Shown here: piece after piece, positions 1-6,579 of the stretch
How positions within the stretch are numbered: the stretch's first letter is position 1
How the letters are laid out: each line of letters begins with the position of its first letter
DNA from: JAAFIP01 sp043721235
GTDB taxonomy: Bacteria; Pseudomonadota; Gammaproteobacteria; Burkholderiales; Burkholderiaceae_C
Length of the DNA stretch: 9,821 bases
NCBI GenBank assembly: GCA_043721235.1
Contig: JAYSRE010000131.1
Coordinates: 1 to 9,821, forward strand
Reading direction: 5' to 3'
Translations under genes and position numbers: made by a program
Notes under the pieces: generated by a model
The model's database searches: none
What the model was told of the DNA's origin: nothing
What the model saw: the letters and a program-made list of their open reading frames with translations, nothing else

Positions 1-107
1 TGCCGCCGGCCCTGGCAGGGGCCTTGGTTTAAAAAGTTTCCGAATACCACCCGGTTTATACGGGAGGCTGGAAATTACAGAAAGAATGTTGCACTAACGC
101 TTGGCCT

Positions 108-134
108 GGACGGTGCCGCTGAATTGCACCGCCC
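108..134 (-). terminator. Hairpin after the anti-sigma gene, possible weak terminator
   Basis: About 10 nt past the TAA of the anti-sigma gene, CGGTGC (111-116) and GCACCG (126-131) form a perfect 6-bp stem with a 9-nt loop. The stem extends by two more pairs across one A/C mismatch. There is no T-run after it on the minus strand, so intrinsic termination is uncertain. The rest of 1-143 holds two smaller stems (GGCCC/GGGCC at 8-23 and CCCG/CGGG at 50-64) and no gene that I can support. Confidence 0.3.
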
Positions 135-143
135 TAAAATGGG

Positions 144-866
144 TTATTTCCATAGTTTTCCGCACAAGCCGCGGTACAGGAAGCTAGTTGACGGCACGGC
201 TGGCGTGGTGCCCGCAGGTTCTGCAGATACGGCCAGCTCTACAGCTGGGAAAAAAACTTTTTCGGCCGTATCGCTAATGGGCATGTTGACAAACTTGCCC
301 CCAGGAACAAAGCCAATGCCACTAACCTGCTGGTCTTTGTCAATACGCCAAAGGTACAGGCGCTGGTTCGCTGGAACTGCAACTGGGGTAATGAGCTTGA
401 TGTCTACAGATTTGCTGTGCCGCAGGCTGGATACAATCAGACCGGGCTTGCCTTGTGCTGTGCCTAGTACGCCTACGTAACTTTGGGGCAACTGGGCGTG
501 GTCAGCACCTTGGAACTGCGCGCGCCACAGTGTGGGGGTGATACCTCCAACCATTAAACCCACCACCAGCGCGCCCATGGGCAGGGGCATCAGCCAGCGC
601 CGTCACCACGACCTGTGTGCATTGCCAGTGGGCGCAATGCCGCTGCGCTGCTCAATGGCATCCCATACGGCTGACCGCGGTGCCATAGGGGTCAGGGTTA
701 TGAGCAAAGGCGATAGGCGTTGTGACCAAGCCGCTACCGCTTGAGCGGCAGCTGGGTTGTGCCGCAGCAGGGTTTCAAAACGCGCCCTTGCCTTACCTTG
801 CAGTGTGCCTAGCACATAGCTGGCAGCCAGCCGGTTTACCAAAATAGAATTGCGGTACCAGTTCAT
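144..866 (-). pseudogene. RskA-type anti-sigma factor interrupted by an in-frame TGA
   Basis: This would be a membrane anti-sigma factor that holds the adjacent ECF sigma factor at the inner membrane. The start is ATG at 866: it overlaps the sigma stop as ATGA and has GGAAG 7 nt upstream. Residues 1-87 are the cytoplasmic sigma-binding part, with the family-typical LAASYVLGTLQGKARARFE and the later W-D-A-I-E-Q-R stretch. Codon 88 is TGA (605-603). The same frame then continues without a shift: RRWL, a hydrophobic segment (about residues 92-110), and an RskA C-terminal domain ending LYRGLCGKLW, to a TAA at 146-144. Full length would be 240 codons, normal for the family. TGA could derive from TGG (Trp) or CGA (Arg) by one base change. 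As written, the cell would make only a soluble 87-residue sigma-binding domain without membrane anchor or periplasmic sensor. Readthrough or a sequencing error cannot be excluded. Confidence 0.85.
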
Positions 867-1441
867 GGCAAAGCTTCCATACAACCATGCAGGCGAAGCA
901 AGCCGCGGCGGGTCCAGGCTTTGACGGTGCCTAGTGGTCGGCGCATGCGCTGGGCTATTTCCAGGTGCGTGAGGCCTTCGTAGAAAGCCAACAGCACGGC
1001 CTGCCTTGGGTTATTGTCTAAACGCTCCAAGCACTGGCCCAACTGCGCGCCATGTTCTTGGGCTAGCAGTTGCTCAATGGGTGAATAAGTGTGGTCGGGC
1101 GCATCATGAAATTGCTCTTGGCCATCGGCATCTTCCCAGTGCAGTGGTGTTTCGGGTTTTTTCTTGCGTGCCATGTCTATTGCCCGGTGACGCGTAATAA
1201 CGCATAGCCATGCCAGCGTGTGGGTTTGGCCTGGTGCATGGGGCACGCCGGTGGTATTGCGCCGCCATAGTTTGATAAATACTTCTTGCAGCACATCTTC
1301 AGCCAAATCGCGGTCTTGCAGCACGCGCCAGGCTACCGCCATAAGCTGCCCTGCAACTTGTTGGTACAGTGTCTTGAGTGCGGCTGCATCGCCTAACGCA
1401 ATGCGTGCCAGCAGGCCTTCGATGGTGGTAGGCGCGGTCAT
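863..1441 (-). CDS. ECF RNA polymerase sigma factor (SigK-like group)
   Basis: A 192-residue alternative sigma factor that would direct RNA polymerase to an envelope or stress regulon. Region 2 (about 20-94) contains DRDLAEDVLQEVFIKLWRR, the core-binding and -10 recognition segment. Region 4 (about 133-186) contains the helix-turn-helix EIAQRMRRPLGTVKAWTRRG, where the PLGTVKAW motif is typical of ECF factors paired with RskA-type anti-sigma factors. The frame is open upstream to 1603, but that extension lies inside the preceding gene and lacks family sequence. I therefore start at the ATG at 1441, one base after the TAA of the upstream lipoprotein gene (TAA-C-ATG). There is no strong ribosome binding site, so translational coupling is likely. 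The TGA stop overlaps the anti-sigma ATG. The regulon cannot be read from the sequence; autoregulation of the operon is the usual arrangement and is an inference here. Confidence 0.93.
   Translation of the reverse strand: MTAPTTIEGLLARIALGDAAALKTLYQQVAGQLMAVAWRVLQDRDLAEDVLQEVFIKLWRRNTTGVPHAPGQTHTLAWLCVITRHRAIDMARKKKPETPLHWEDADGQEQFHDAPDHTYSPIEQLLAQEHGAQLGQCLERLDNNPRQAVLLAFYEGLTHLEIAQRMRRPLGTVKAWTRRGLLRLHGCMEALP
874..878 (-). promoter_or_regulatory. Ribosome binding site of the anti-sigma gene
   Basis: GGAAG on the minus strand ends 7 nt before the ATG at 866. It supports that ATG, with its ATGA overlap, over an upstream in-frame TTG at 884. Confidence 0.55.
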
Positions 1442-1442
1442 G

Positions 1443-3056
1443 TTAGCGCTTGGTGCCGGGCACTTGCCCAACCAGTTGCACGGGCGCTCCCGCAGCCAGG
1501 GAGAACTGCTCGCGAATCGCGTTGAAGCTGGGCAGGCGCACATCTTCAAAATCACCCCAACGCAGCGGTGGTGGCAAATCACCATAGACTTCGCGGGGTG
1601 CATGCAGGCAGGCGTATTGGGCGGCAGGGTTAATGTTGAAGGCAGCGCGTCCGGGCAAAACGATGGCTTTGCCGGGGCTTAAGCGCGAATCCCGGGTAAA
1701 GCGGTTGGGGAAGATACGCTGGATGCGCCCACTAACACCGTCTTGTGCGTAGCAGTACACATAGCCTGCACGCGCCACTTCAATGGTCAGACTGGCAGGT
1801 GCTGTGTTTTTTCCGCTAACGGGCACAGGAGCGTTGAGTGTGACGACCAGCGGTGGTGCACCAACTTGTGTGCCAGCAGGGGATTCGGACAAAGGCGCTA
1901 TGGTTGCTGCAGGTGGTATTTGCGCAGTGGCGCTAGTTTGCAGGCTACTGGCGGTAGAAGTGGTGGCAACCGCAGTGCTGGTTCTGACAGGCGCAGCCAA
2001 GGGGCCGCGCGGTACGGAAGTGGTCACGAATTGTTTAAAGAAATTCTGATCAACCGGCCCTGAACCGGGCAGCTTCATGGCAGTGCGGTAGCTTTGCAGC
2101 GCGGTGGAGAACGCACCATCGCTTACTGCGTCCAATGCACCGTCGTAGTAGCGCCGTTCACGCATGCGTTCTTTGAAGAAAACTACACGTTCTTCGTCAT
2201 CCATGCTCAGGTACCAGTCGTCCATTTCACGCTGTATTTCGGGGTCTGAGTCAGGCGTGCCCAAGCATTGCCAGTAGGGTGCTCGAATCAATTTGCCCAC
2301 TAGCTCGACCGAGGCCAATTCAATCATGTTGCGGGCCGCCTGCGCAGGGCCATCAGCGCGCGATGAAGCAAAGGCAAAAACCAAACCGATCCCTGGGTTC
2401 ACCAGCTTGGCCAGTCCATCTCCTGCGCTGGCATCGCGGCTGGCAATAACGGTTGTATTTTTAGACGATACACCGGGCATTAGCGTCATGGTTGAAGTTT
2501 CTACTACAGCTGCATCAAGCCCAAGTGCCGAAAACTTCGTGTCCGAACCCAATCGAATTCCAAACAGAGACTCCGCTAAGGAAGCTCCAAAGGAGGTGCT
2601 GGATTTTTTTACCGATTCATCGAACTGGCTGATGGTGCCGCGAATGTTGTACTGTGGAATGACAGCGAAGGCGGTGGACTTTTGTGCCTGCTGGAGAAAC
2701 TGCGTCAGGTTTTGCTGGTCACTGCCGAACACTGACAAGCGCACACCCCGTGATTTGCGGCTCATGTCCGAAATGGCTGAAGTCAACATATCACGGCCTG
2801 AGACCGGTACCTTCTGCGTCGCATCGCGAAACTCTTCCATCATCATGCTCACATCCCGCGTTCCGAGGTTGAACATCATGTCGTCCATGCAGCGCAGCGC
2901 AGGCGTGAAATTGGTGATATTGCGCTGGGCTCGGTCTGTAGGGTTGGAGGTACTGCGCACCTCGTTCAAAGTGGCGGTGCTGGGGGTATTCGCACAGCCC
3001 GTTAGCATAAGCAACCCCATGGCGATGCCCACGATGGATTGGGGTAGGGATGGCAT
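1443..3056 (-). CDS. Lipoprotein with CsgG-like region and C-terminal DUF4384-like domain
   Basis: A predicted 537-residue lipoprotein. The ATG at 3056 has AGGAG 7 nt upstream and opens a lipoprotein signal peptide with lipobox LTGC (Cys21). Residues about 47-258 resemble the CsgG/LpoB-type fold by layout: a helix with R-D-M-L-T-S-A-I near 90, a short hydrophobic FAVIPQYNIRGTISQFDE stretch near 130-147, then variable-residue strands (LDAAVVETSTMTL) and a final helix RNMIELASVELVGKL. That assignment is by eye. A single TPR-like helix pair follows at about 304-329 (YYDGALDAVSDGAFSTALQSY), then a Ser/Thr/Ala/Pro-rich linker (345-419). Last is a DUF4384-like domain (422-488) with AGYVYCYAQDG and RIFPNRF, matching its usual GY-Y and FPN motifs. 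It sits 34 nt after the Cys-rich gene and 1 nt before the sigma factor. A role in envelope transport or surface assembly is possible but unproven. Confidence 0.82.
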   Translation of the reverse strand: MPSLPQSIVGIAMGLLMLTGCANTPSTATLNEVRSTSNPTDRAQRNITNFTPALRCMDDMMFNLGTRDVSMMMEEFRDATQKVPVSGRDMLTSAISDMSRKSRGVRLSVFGSDQQNLTQFLQQAQKSTAFAVIPQYNIRGTISQFDESVKKSSTSFGASLAESLFGIRLGSDTKFSALGLDAAVVETSTMTLMPGVSSKNTTVIASRDASAGDGLAKLVNPGIGLVFAFASSRADGPAQAARNMIELASVELVGKLIRAPYWQCLGTPDSDPEIQREMDDWYLSMDDEERVVFFKERMRERRYYDGALDAVSDGAFSTALQSYRTAMKLPGSGPVDQNFFKQFVTTSVPRGPLAAPVRTSTAVATTSTASSLQTSATAQIPPAATIAPLSESPAGTQVGAPPLVVTLNAPVPVSGKNTAPASLTIEVARAGYVYCYAQDGVSGRIQRIFPNRFTRDSRLSPGKAIVLPGRAAFNINPAAQYACLHAPREVYGDLPPPLRWGDFEDVRLPSFNAIREQFSLAAGAPVQLVGQVPGTKR

Positions 3057-3063
3057 AGGGGTG

Positions 3064-3068
3064 CTCCT
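3064..3068 (-). promoter_or_regulatory. Ribosome binding site fixing the lipoprotein start
   Basis: AGGAG on the minus strand ends 7 nt before the ATG at 3056. It decides for this start over the longer open frame reaching 3137, which would bury the signal peptide and lipobox. Confidence 0.7.
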
Positions 3069-3090
3069 GTGTGGCTGGTGCTGCGCTGGA

Positions 3091-3825
3091 TCAGTTACGG
3101 CTGACCGGAAACCCGAAGTGGCGGAAATTGTCGGCACCGTTGTTCACATCAAGCTTCCAGCGCCCTAGTTGGGTCTGGTATTGCGCATTGGTCATGCCCG
3201 CTGGCTTAGTATTGCCCACGCCATTGATGCCGATGCATTTGTCGGTGTTGGCACCTTGGTCATCCACACGCAACGTCCAAAATGCATCGCAATCGGCCGC
3301 CACCCGCTGTGGTTTTTCACAATAGATACCTCGGCCATCGCCGCTACTTGCACCTTTTGAATAATTGCTTGGGCAAGAGACACCTTTGGCTTCGCTGTCA
3401 AGCGGATTGAATATGGCACCTTGCGGAAACTCATATTTCCTAGCTTGCATCACGAAAATATCGCGGCCGCCAGGGGTATCTTCTCTAGTCCATCCAGTTT
3501 GCGGGTCTCCGGGTAGGAGAATTGGTTTAGGCGCACCTGCATTGGCCCGGCTTGTCGGGTCGGTACACATGTCAGGGCCGGTCCTGACAGTTTGAGTCAA
3601 CCCATTGATAAAGCCACCGATTCCGTTGCTAAAGTTAAGGCAATTCGATTCGCGCGTAACTTTTTCAGACACATAGCATTTCAAGTTTGTGCTGCTGGCA
3701 TTTCTTTCAGCAGTGGTGCCTGGGCGGCAGCTTACGCCGTTTTCCTCAGCTGCCATGGCAGGGGAGGACATTGAAAAAACGGCAACAGCTGCCGCTGCAA
3801 TTTGGGTAAAAAAATTTGATTTCAT
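3091..3825 (-). CDS. Secreted Cys-rich protein with internal duplication, unknown function
   Basis: A 244-residue protein that I do not recognise as a named family. The ATG at 3825 gives MKSNFF followed by an Ala/Val-rich hydrophobic core and a signal peptidase I-like site (SSPAMAA). A TTG four codons earlier is an alternative start. The mature part has eight cysteines in two groups of four: C33, C50, C62, C87, and C151, C169, C179, C197. Both groups open with GVSC, followed by C-x-(E/K)-rich segments (LKCYVSEKV and IYCEKPQRV) and another Cys about ten residues later, which suggests a duplicated disulfide-bonded module. The intervening part is Gly/Pro-rich and the C-terminus (RHFGFPVSRN) has no membrane anchor. 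It lies 70 nt after the COG4315 gene and 34 nt before the lipoprotein gene, so it is probably co-transcribed. A periplasmic or extracellular location is inferred from the signal peptide and the even Cys count. Confidence 0.8.
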   Translation of the reverse strand: MKSNFFTQIAAAAVAVFSMSSPAMAAEENGVSCRPGTTAERNASSTNLKCYVSEKVTRESNCLNFSNGIGGFINGLTQTVRTGPDMCTDPTSRANAGAPKPILLPGDPQTGWTREDTPGGRDIFVMQARKYEFPQGAIFNPLDSEAKGVSCPSNYSKGASSGDGRGIYCEKPQRVAADCDAFWTLRVDDQGANTDKCIGINGVGNTKPAGMTNAQYQTQLGRWKLDVNNGADNFRHFGFPVSRN

Positions 3826-3895
3826 GGTGAATTTCAAAAAAAGTTTTGAATAAATTGGGTGATGGATGATGTTGGTCTAATGAATAAACCGTGTA

Positions 3896-4303
3896 CTAGT
3901 ACTTTGCAGCGCCCGGTGTAGCTACGCCACCAGCAACGCCAGGGCTTACTACGCGCCACACGCCGCCGCTACCGTCACCGTTCTTATCGCCAGGCTGACT
4001 GTCACCCACAAAGTAGTACAGCGGCATGCCTTTGACAGTCCACTGGCGCGCTCCGTTGGCATCTATCAGACCAAAGTCACCTTGCGCAGTGGCTCCGGCC
4101 TTGGCAGTGAAGGCGGGCCAAGCCGTCAGGCAGCTTGCGTTGCAGTTGCTTTTGCCAGGTGTGTCTTTATCAAAAGTGTAGACAGTGCGGCCTGCAGGGT
4201 CAGCCAGTACACCAGCTTTCACTACTGGCTGGCCATGCGCAGCAAACGAAAATAAAGTCGCCATGGCAGAAAAAGTAATCACTAAAAATTGATTTTTCTT
4301 CAT
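3896..4303 (-). CDS. COG4315-type secreted repeat protein (lipoprotein_15 family)
   Basis: A 135-residue exported protein with a clear signal peptide (MKKNQFLVITF..., cleavage near AAHG-QP). The mature part carries two copies of the PF03640-type motif: AGRTVYTFDKDTPGKSNCN with CNASCLTAWPAF (residues about 37-65), then ARQWTVKGMPLYYFVGD with PGDKNGDGSGGVWRVV (about 85-119). The family is known as short secreted or lipid-anchored proteins of unknown function, common in bacteria. This one has no lipobox Cys, so it is probably free in the periplasm or released. Cys54 and Cys58 (C-x3-C) are the only cysteines and may form a disulfide or metal site. The ATG at 4303 has AGAGGA 6 nt upstream. It ends in TAG at 3898-3896, where the family normally ends, so TAG works as a true stop here. 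It is the first gene of the envelope/sigma operon. Confidence 0.88.
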   Translation of the reverse strand: MKKNQFLVITFSAMATLFSFAAHGQPVVKAGVLADPAGRTVYTFDKDTPGKSNCNASCLTAWPAFTAKAGATAQGDFGLIDANGARQWTVKGMPLYYFVGDSQPGDKNGDGSGGVWRVVSPGVAGGVATPGAAKY

Positions 4304-4309
4304 TTCAAA

Positions 4310-4315
4310 TCCTCT
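4310..4315 (-). promoter_or_regulatory. Strong ribosome binding site of the COG4315 gene
   Basis: AGAGGA on the minus strand lies 6 nt before the ATG at 4303. It is the best Shine-Dalgarno match in the window, which suggests this secreted protein is the most highly translated gene of the operon. Confidence 0.65.
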
Positions 4316-4333
4316 GGAAGGGTTAAGTTGAGT

Positions 4334-4353
4334 AGAGCGAAAAATTGCGCTCT
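4334..4353. repeat. Leader hairpin AGAGCG/CGCTCT
   Basis: AGAGCG (4334-4339) and CGCTCT (4348-4353) form a perfect 6-bp stem with an A/T-rich 8-nt loop, about 30 nt before the COG4315 start codon. It would lie in the 5' leader of the mRNA. An operator or an mRNA-stabilising hairpin are both possible. Confidence 0.4.
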
Positions 4354-4359
4354 GTGTGT

Positions 4360-4387
4360 AGAACGAGACCGTTTATGTTTTGGATGC
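4360..4387 (-). promoter_or_regulatory. Weak candidate ECF-type promoter
   Basis: On the minus strand, GCATCC (4387-4382) and CGTTCT (4365-4360) are separated by 16 nt. The spacing and the CGT-type -10 fit general ECF promoters, and the site would start transcription about 50 nt before the COG4315 ATG. Both elements are short and could occur by chance. Confidence 0.2.
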
Positions 4388-4529
4388 AGTGCCTCCAAAT
4401 TTATTTACGAATATTTTTCTGAAGTGCTTTGACTTTTCCATACCCACCTCTTGTTTGTGCTCAATGTGAGCGAGGTATACGCCGTGCCGGGCTGGCAAGG
4501 TAACCCCATAGAGGTGGATTATTCGGATG

Positions 4530-4544
4530 TCTAGCTGTGCTAGA
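4530..4544. repeat. Inverted repeat TCTAGC-TGT-GCTAGA
   Basis: Perfect 6-bp arms around a 3-bp centre, lying 3 bp from the CCCCAATTTTGGGG site. The short centre favours a dimeric protein-binding site over an RNA hairpin. No copy is seen elsewhere in the window. Confidence 0.45.
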
Positions 4545-4547
4545 TAG

Positions 4548-4561
4548 CCCCAAAATTGGGG
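4548..4561 (-). promoter_or_regulatory. Candidate operator CCCCAATTTTGGGG, copy upstream of the envelope operon
   Basis: An inverted repeat with 6-bp arms (CCCCAA/TTGGGG) and a 2-bp centre, 244 nt before the COG4315 start codon. The same 14 bases, in the same orientation relative to the downstream gene, occur at 7374-7387 upstream of the response-regulator gene. The symmetry fits a NarL/LuxR-type dimer. Assigning it to the regulator encoded here is inference. Confidence 0.5.
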
Positions 4562-4647
4562 TCAAACTGCAACTTAAATGCGACTTAGTGCACGCTAAGC
4601 GGATTTATGCAGGACGCACTGGCGGACTTTTTCAATTGCGCAGTTTT

Positions 4648-6579
4648 TCAAATGGCTGCAACCAACAGCGGCAGCACCAACCGCGTGTGTGTGCCCTGCG
4701 CAGTGCTGCTAATGTCCAACTCAGCGCCTATGACGCGGGCCCTCTTGCCCAAGCTGTTAAGGCCCTTGCCACGCGAGCTATGGCGCGCGGCTTCTACCTC
4801 AAAACCACAACCGTCGTCGGTAATGTTGACCACCATTTGCGTAGGGGTATTCATGACACTGATGCTGAGTGTTTGTGCCTAGGCGTGCTTTAGCGTGTTG
4901 GTGATGGTTTCTTGAATGATGCGCAGCACCGGCAACTGCTGCTCAATGGCAAGCTGCAAGTTATCTTGCAGCTGCGCTGTGTCCCAGAGCAGAGTAATGC
5001 CGGCAGACTTTAGCCGTGGCTCCATGCGAAACCTGAGGTTACCTAGCGCCAGCGGCAACGAATCGCGTGAATCGGTAGAGGTGTCGATGGCCAAGCGCAG
5101 GTCATCAATACAGCCGCGTAGCAGTTCGTAGGTTTGCGCAGGGCTAAGCTCGCCGCCCTGGGCCAGCGCCAACGAACTGACCAGTTGTGAGCCCAAGCCA
5201 TCGTGCATGTCCTGCATAATGCGGGCGCGCTCTGCGGTTTGTGCCTGGGATGCCTCGATGGCACGCAACATACTGTGGCTTAATTCCAGTGCGAGCGTTT
5301 TTTCTCGAACACGCGCATCCAGCGATTGCGCCAGATCATAGGCTTGTGTTTGTGCTTCACCAAAGCGGGTAAACAAGTTCAGTGCTACCGCCAAAAACAA
5401 GATCGGTCCGCCAAAATGAAGGTTGTTTGGCCAGCTGTAGCTCAGTGCATCGCGCAGGGTAATCCAATCTAAAGCACCAAGTAGGTAAACCGAAAGTGAA
5501 GCGTAAAACAGCAATCTCGTGCTGAAGCTGCGCTCTCGCTGTGAAACGCTGTAAAGTACTTTCAAAATGTAGCCGCCCATCAGCAGCAGTGCACCATAAA
5601 CTATGATCGTAACAATTGAATATTGCGAGCTGTCAGCGGCCCACAGAGACAAGGGTGCTGCCAGCGCGAACAACCAGATCACGCGCTCAACCTCCAGCAG
5701 CTTTTGCCCAGCGAAGCGTATTACAAAGAGCAAGATGAGCACGAGCGTCCAGATTAACGCCGTGGACGTAAGTAACTCCCAATAAACAGTTGGCATTGGC
5801 ACCTCGGTAACAAGATAGTTCGTATTGTTTACAGTCCAAAAAATACCTGCGGCACCAAAATACCCGTATGCACTGGGCCAGCCTTGAAGTGCCCACGCTA
5901 GCAGCGCCATCAGGCTCAAGCCCAGAGTGATGGTGGTAGTTATTTTTACAGTGCCAATTTGCCAAAACTCGCGCGCTTTCCACTGCGCTGTGATAGCTTC
6001 GTTACCGCCTATGTACACCTCTGATAAACCGCCTTTATTTTTGATATAGGCTTTCAGGCGAACATGTACGGTGTTGTGGCCTACCTTGAGTAAATTGGTT
6101 GGTACTGAAAACAGTTGCGGGCGATACCATTGGCGGCTTAAGGGTTCTGTAAAGTCACCATTACCGCCTATATGCTGCCCATTAATATAGACCATACCGC
6201 TCATACTGAGCCGGGGTATGTAGATGGCGTGCATAACAAGTTGTGCGGGCGTGAGCGCAAAGCTGAGCCTGTACCATGCAAAGCCGCCTACGCTAGGCCG
6301 CGTTTGATCCCAATTATCAGGCAGGCTTTGGGTTTGCCAACGGGCATTGTGCGGCGGAATTTCTGCCGTATCGTCGATCAATATTTGTGCAGTATTTATT
6401 TGCACAGTGCTCTCTTTAGTTAGGCCGTGGTTCGAAAAGTCGATCAATGTAAAAGTTGCAGCCACTGCAAGCATAAAGACGGCTAAAAATGCCCATATTT
6501 TTTGTCGCAGGCCGCGCCTAAAAACACCGTGTGGAGCGGCGATACCGTGCTGCTCCGTGGGTGTGTCGCCTAGCTTCAA
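4648..6579 (-). pseudogene. 7TM-DISM sensor histidine kinase interrupted by an in-frame TAG
   Basis: A membrane sensor kinase for the adjacent response regulator. It has one N-terminal membrane segment (about 29-47), an extracytoplasmic beta-sandwich of DISM/galactose-binding type (about 60-200, with LPDNW, YRLSF, YINGQHIGGNG), a block of seven membrane segments (about 208-405), a coiled-coil linker, and HisKA_3 with phospho-acceptor His459 in MQDMHDGLGSQL. The N box is at 554-566 (IIQETITNTLKHA). Codon 567 is TAG (4881-4879). The same frame continues with AQTLSISV, the G1 box TDDGCGFE, the G2 region GKGLNSLGKRARVIGAELD and GTHTRLVLPL, ending in TGA at 4650-4648. Full length would be 643 residues. 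CAG (Gln), AAG or GAG to TAG is one base change. As written, the product lacks the ATP-lid part and should not phosphorylate itself. The TTG start at 6579 overlaps the regulator stop (TTGA). There is no Shine-Dalgarno, so coupling is expected. Confidence 0.87.

Larger units (their letters stand above)
4304..4647. other. Regulatory spacer before the envelope/sigma operon
   Basis: This 344-bp gap holds no gene I can support. In minus-strand order from the kinase end it contains the near-palindrome at 4548-4561, a second inverted repeat at 4530-4544, and CCACCTC/GAGGTGG arms (4444-4450 and 4511-4517) enclosing a small GCTCA/TGAGC stem (4459-4471). An AT-rich stretch (4390-4440) and a leader hairpin (4334-4353) follow. 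Its length and density of symmetric sites suggest that the main promoter of the operon lies here. Confidence 0.6.

Noticed and set aside
591..605. Frameshift as the cause of the split anti-sigma gene
   Set aside because: Both halves are in the same frame, separated by one TGA and four sense codons, so a single base substitution explains it and no indel is needed.
1442..1603. N-terminal extension of the sigma factor to 1603
   Set aside because: It overlaps the lipoprotein coding end, has no sigma-family sequence, and the ATG at 1441 fits the family length.
2293..3168. Long plus-strand open frame of 291 codons
   Set aside because: It is antisense to the lipoprotein gene, which has a ribosome binding site, lipobox and domain motifs. 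The plus-strand translation has none.
4648..4854. Separate small gene starting at ATG 4854
   Set aside because: The 68 residues are the G-box half of the kinase ATPase domain, in the kinase frame, without a ribosome binding site. A free G-box fragment is unlikely to be a gene of its own.
603..4881. Genome-wide stop codon reassignment, selenocysteine or pyrrolysine explaining the TGA and TAG
   Set aside because: TAG ends the COG4315 gene at the expected place and also the ABC gene. TGA ends the sigma, regulator and Cys-rich genes. Different stops are involved, no recoding element is visible, and neither family is known to use these residues.
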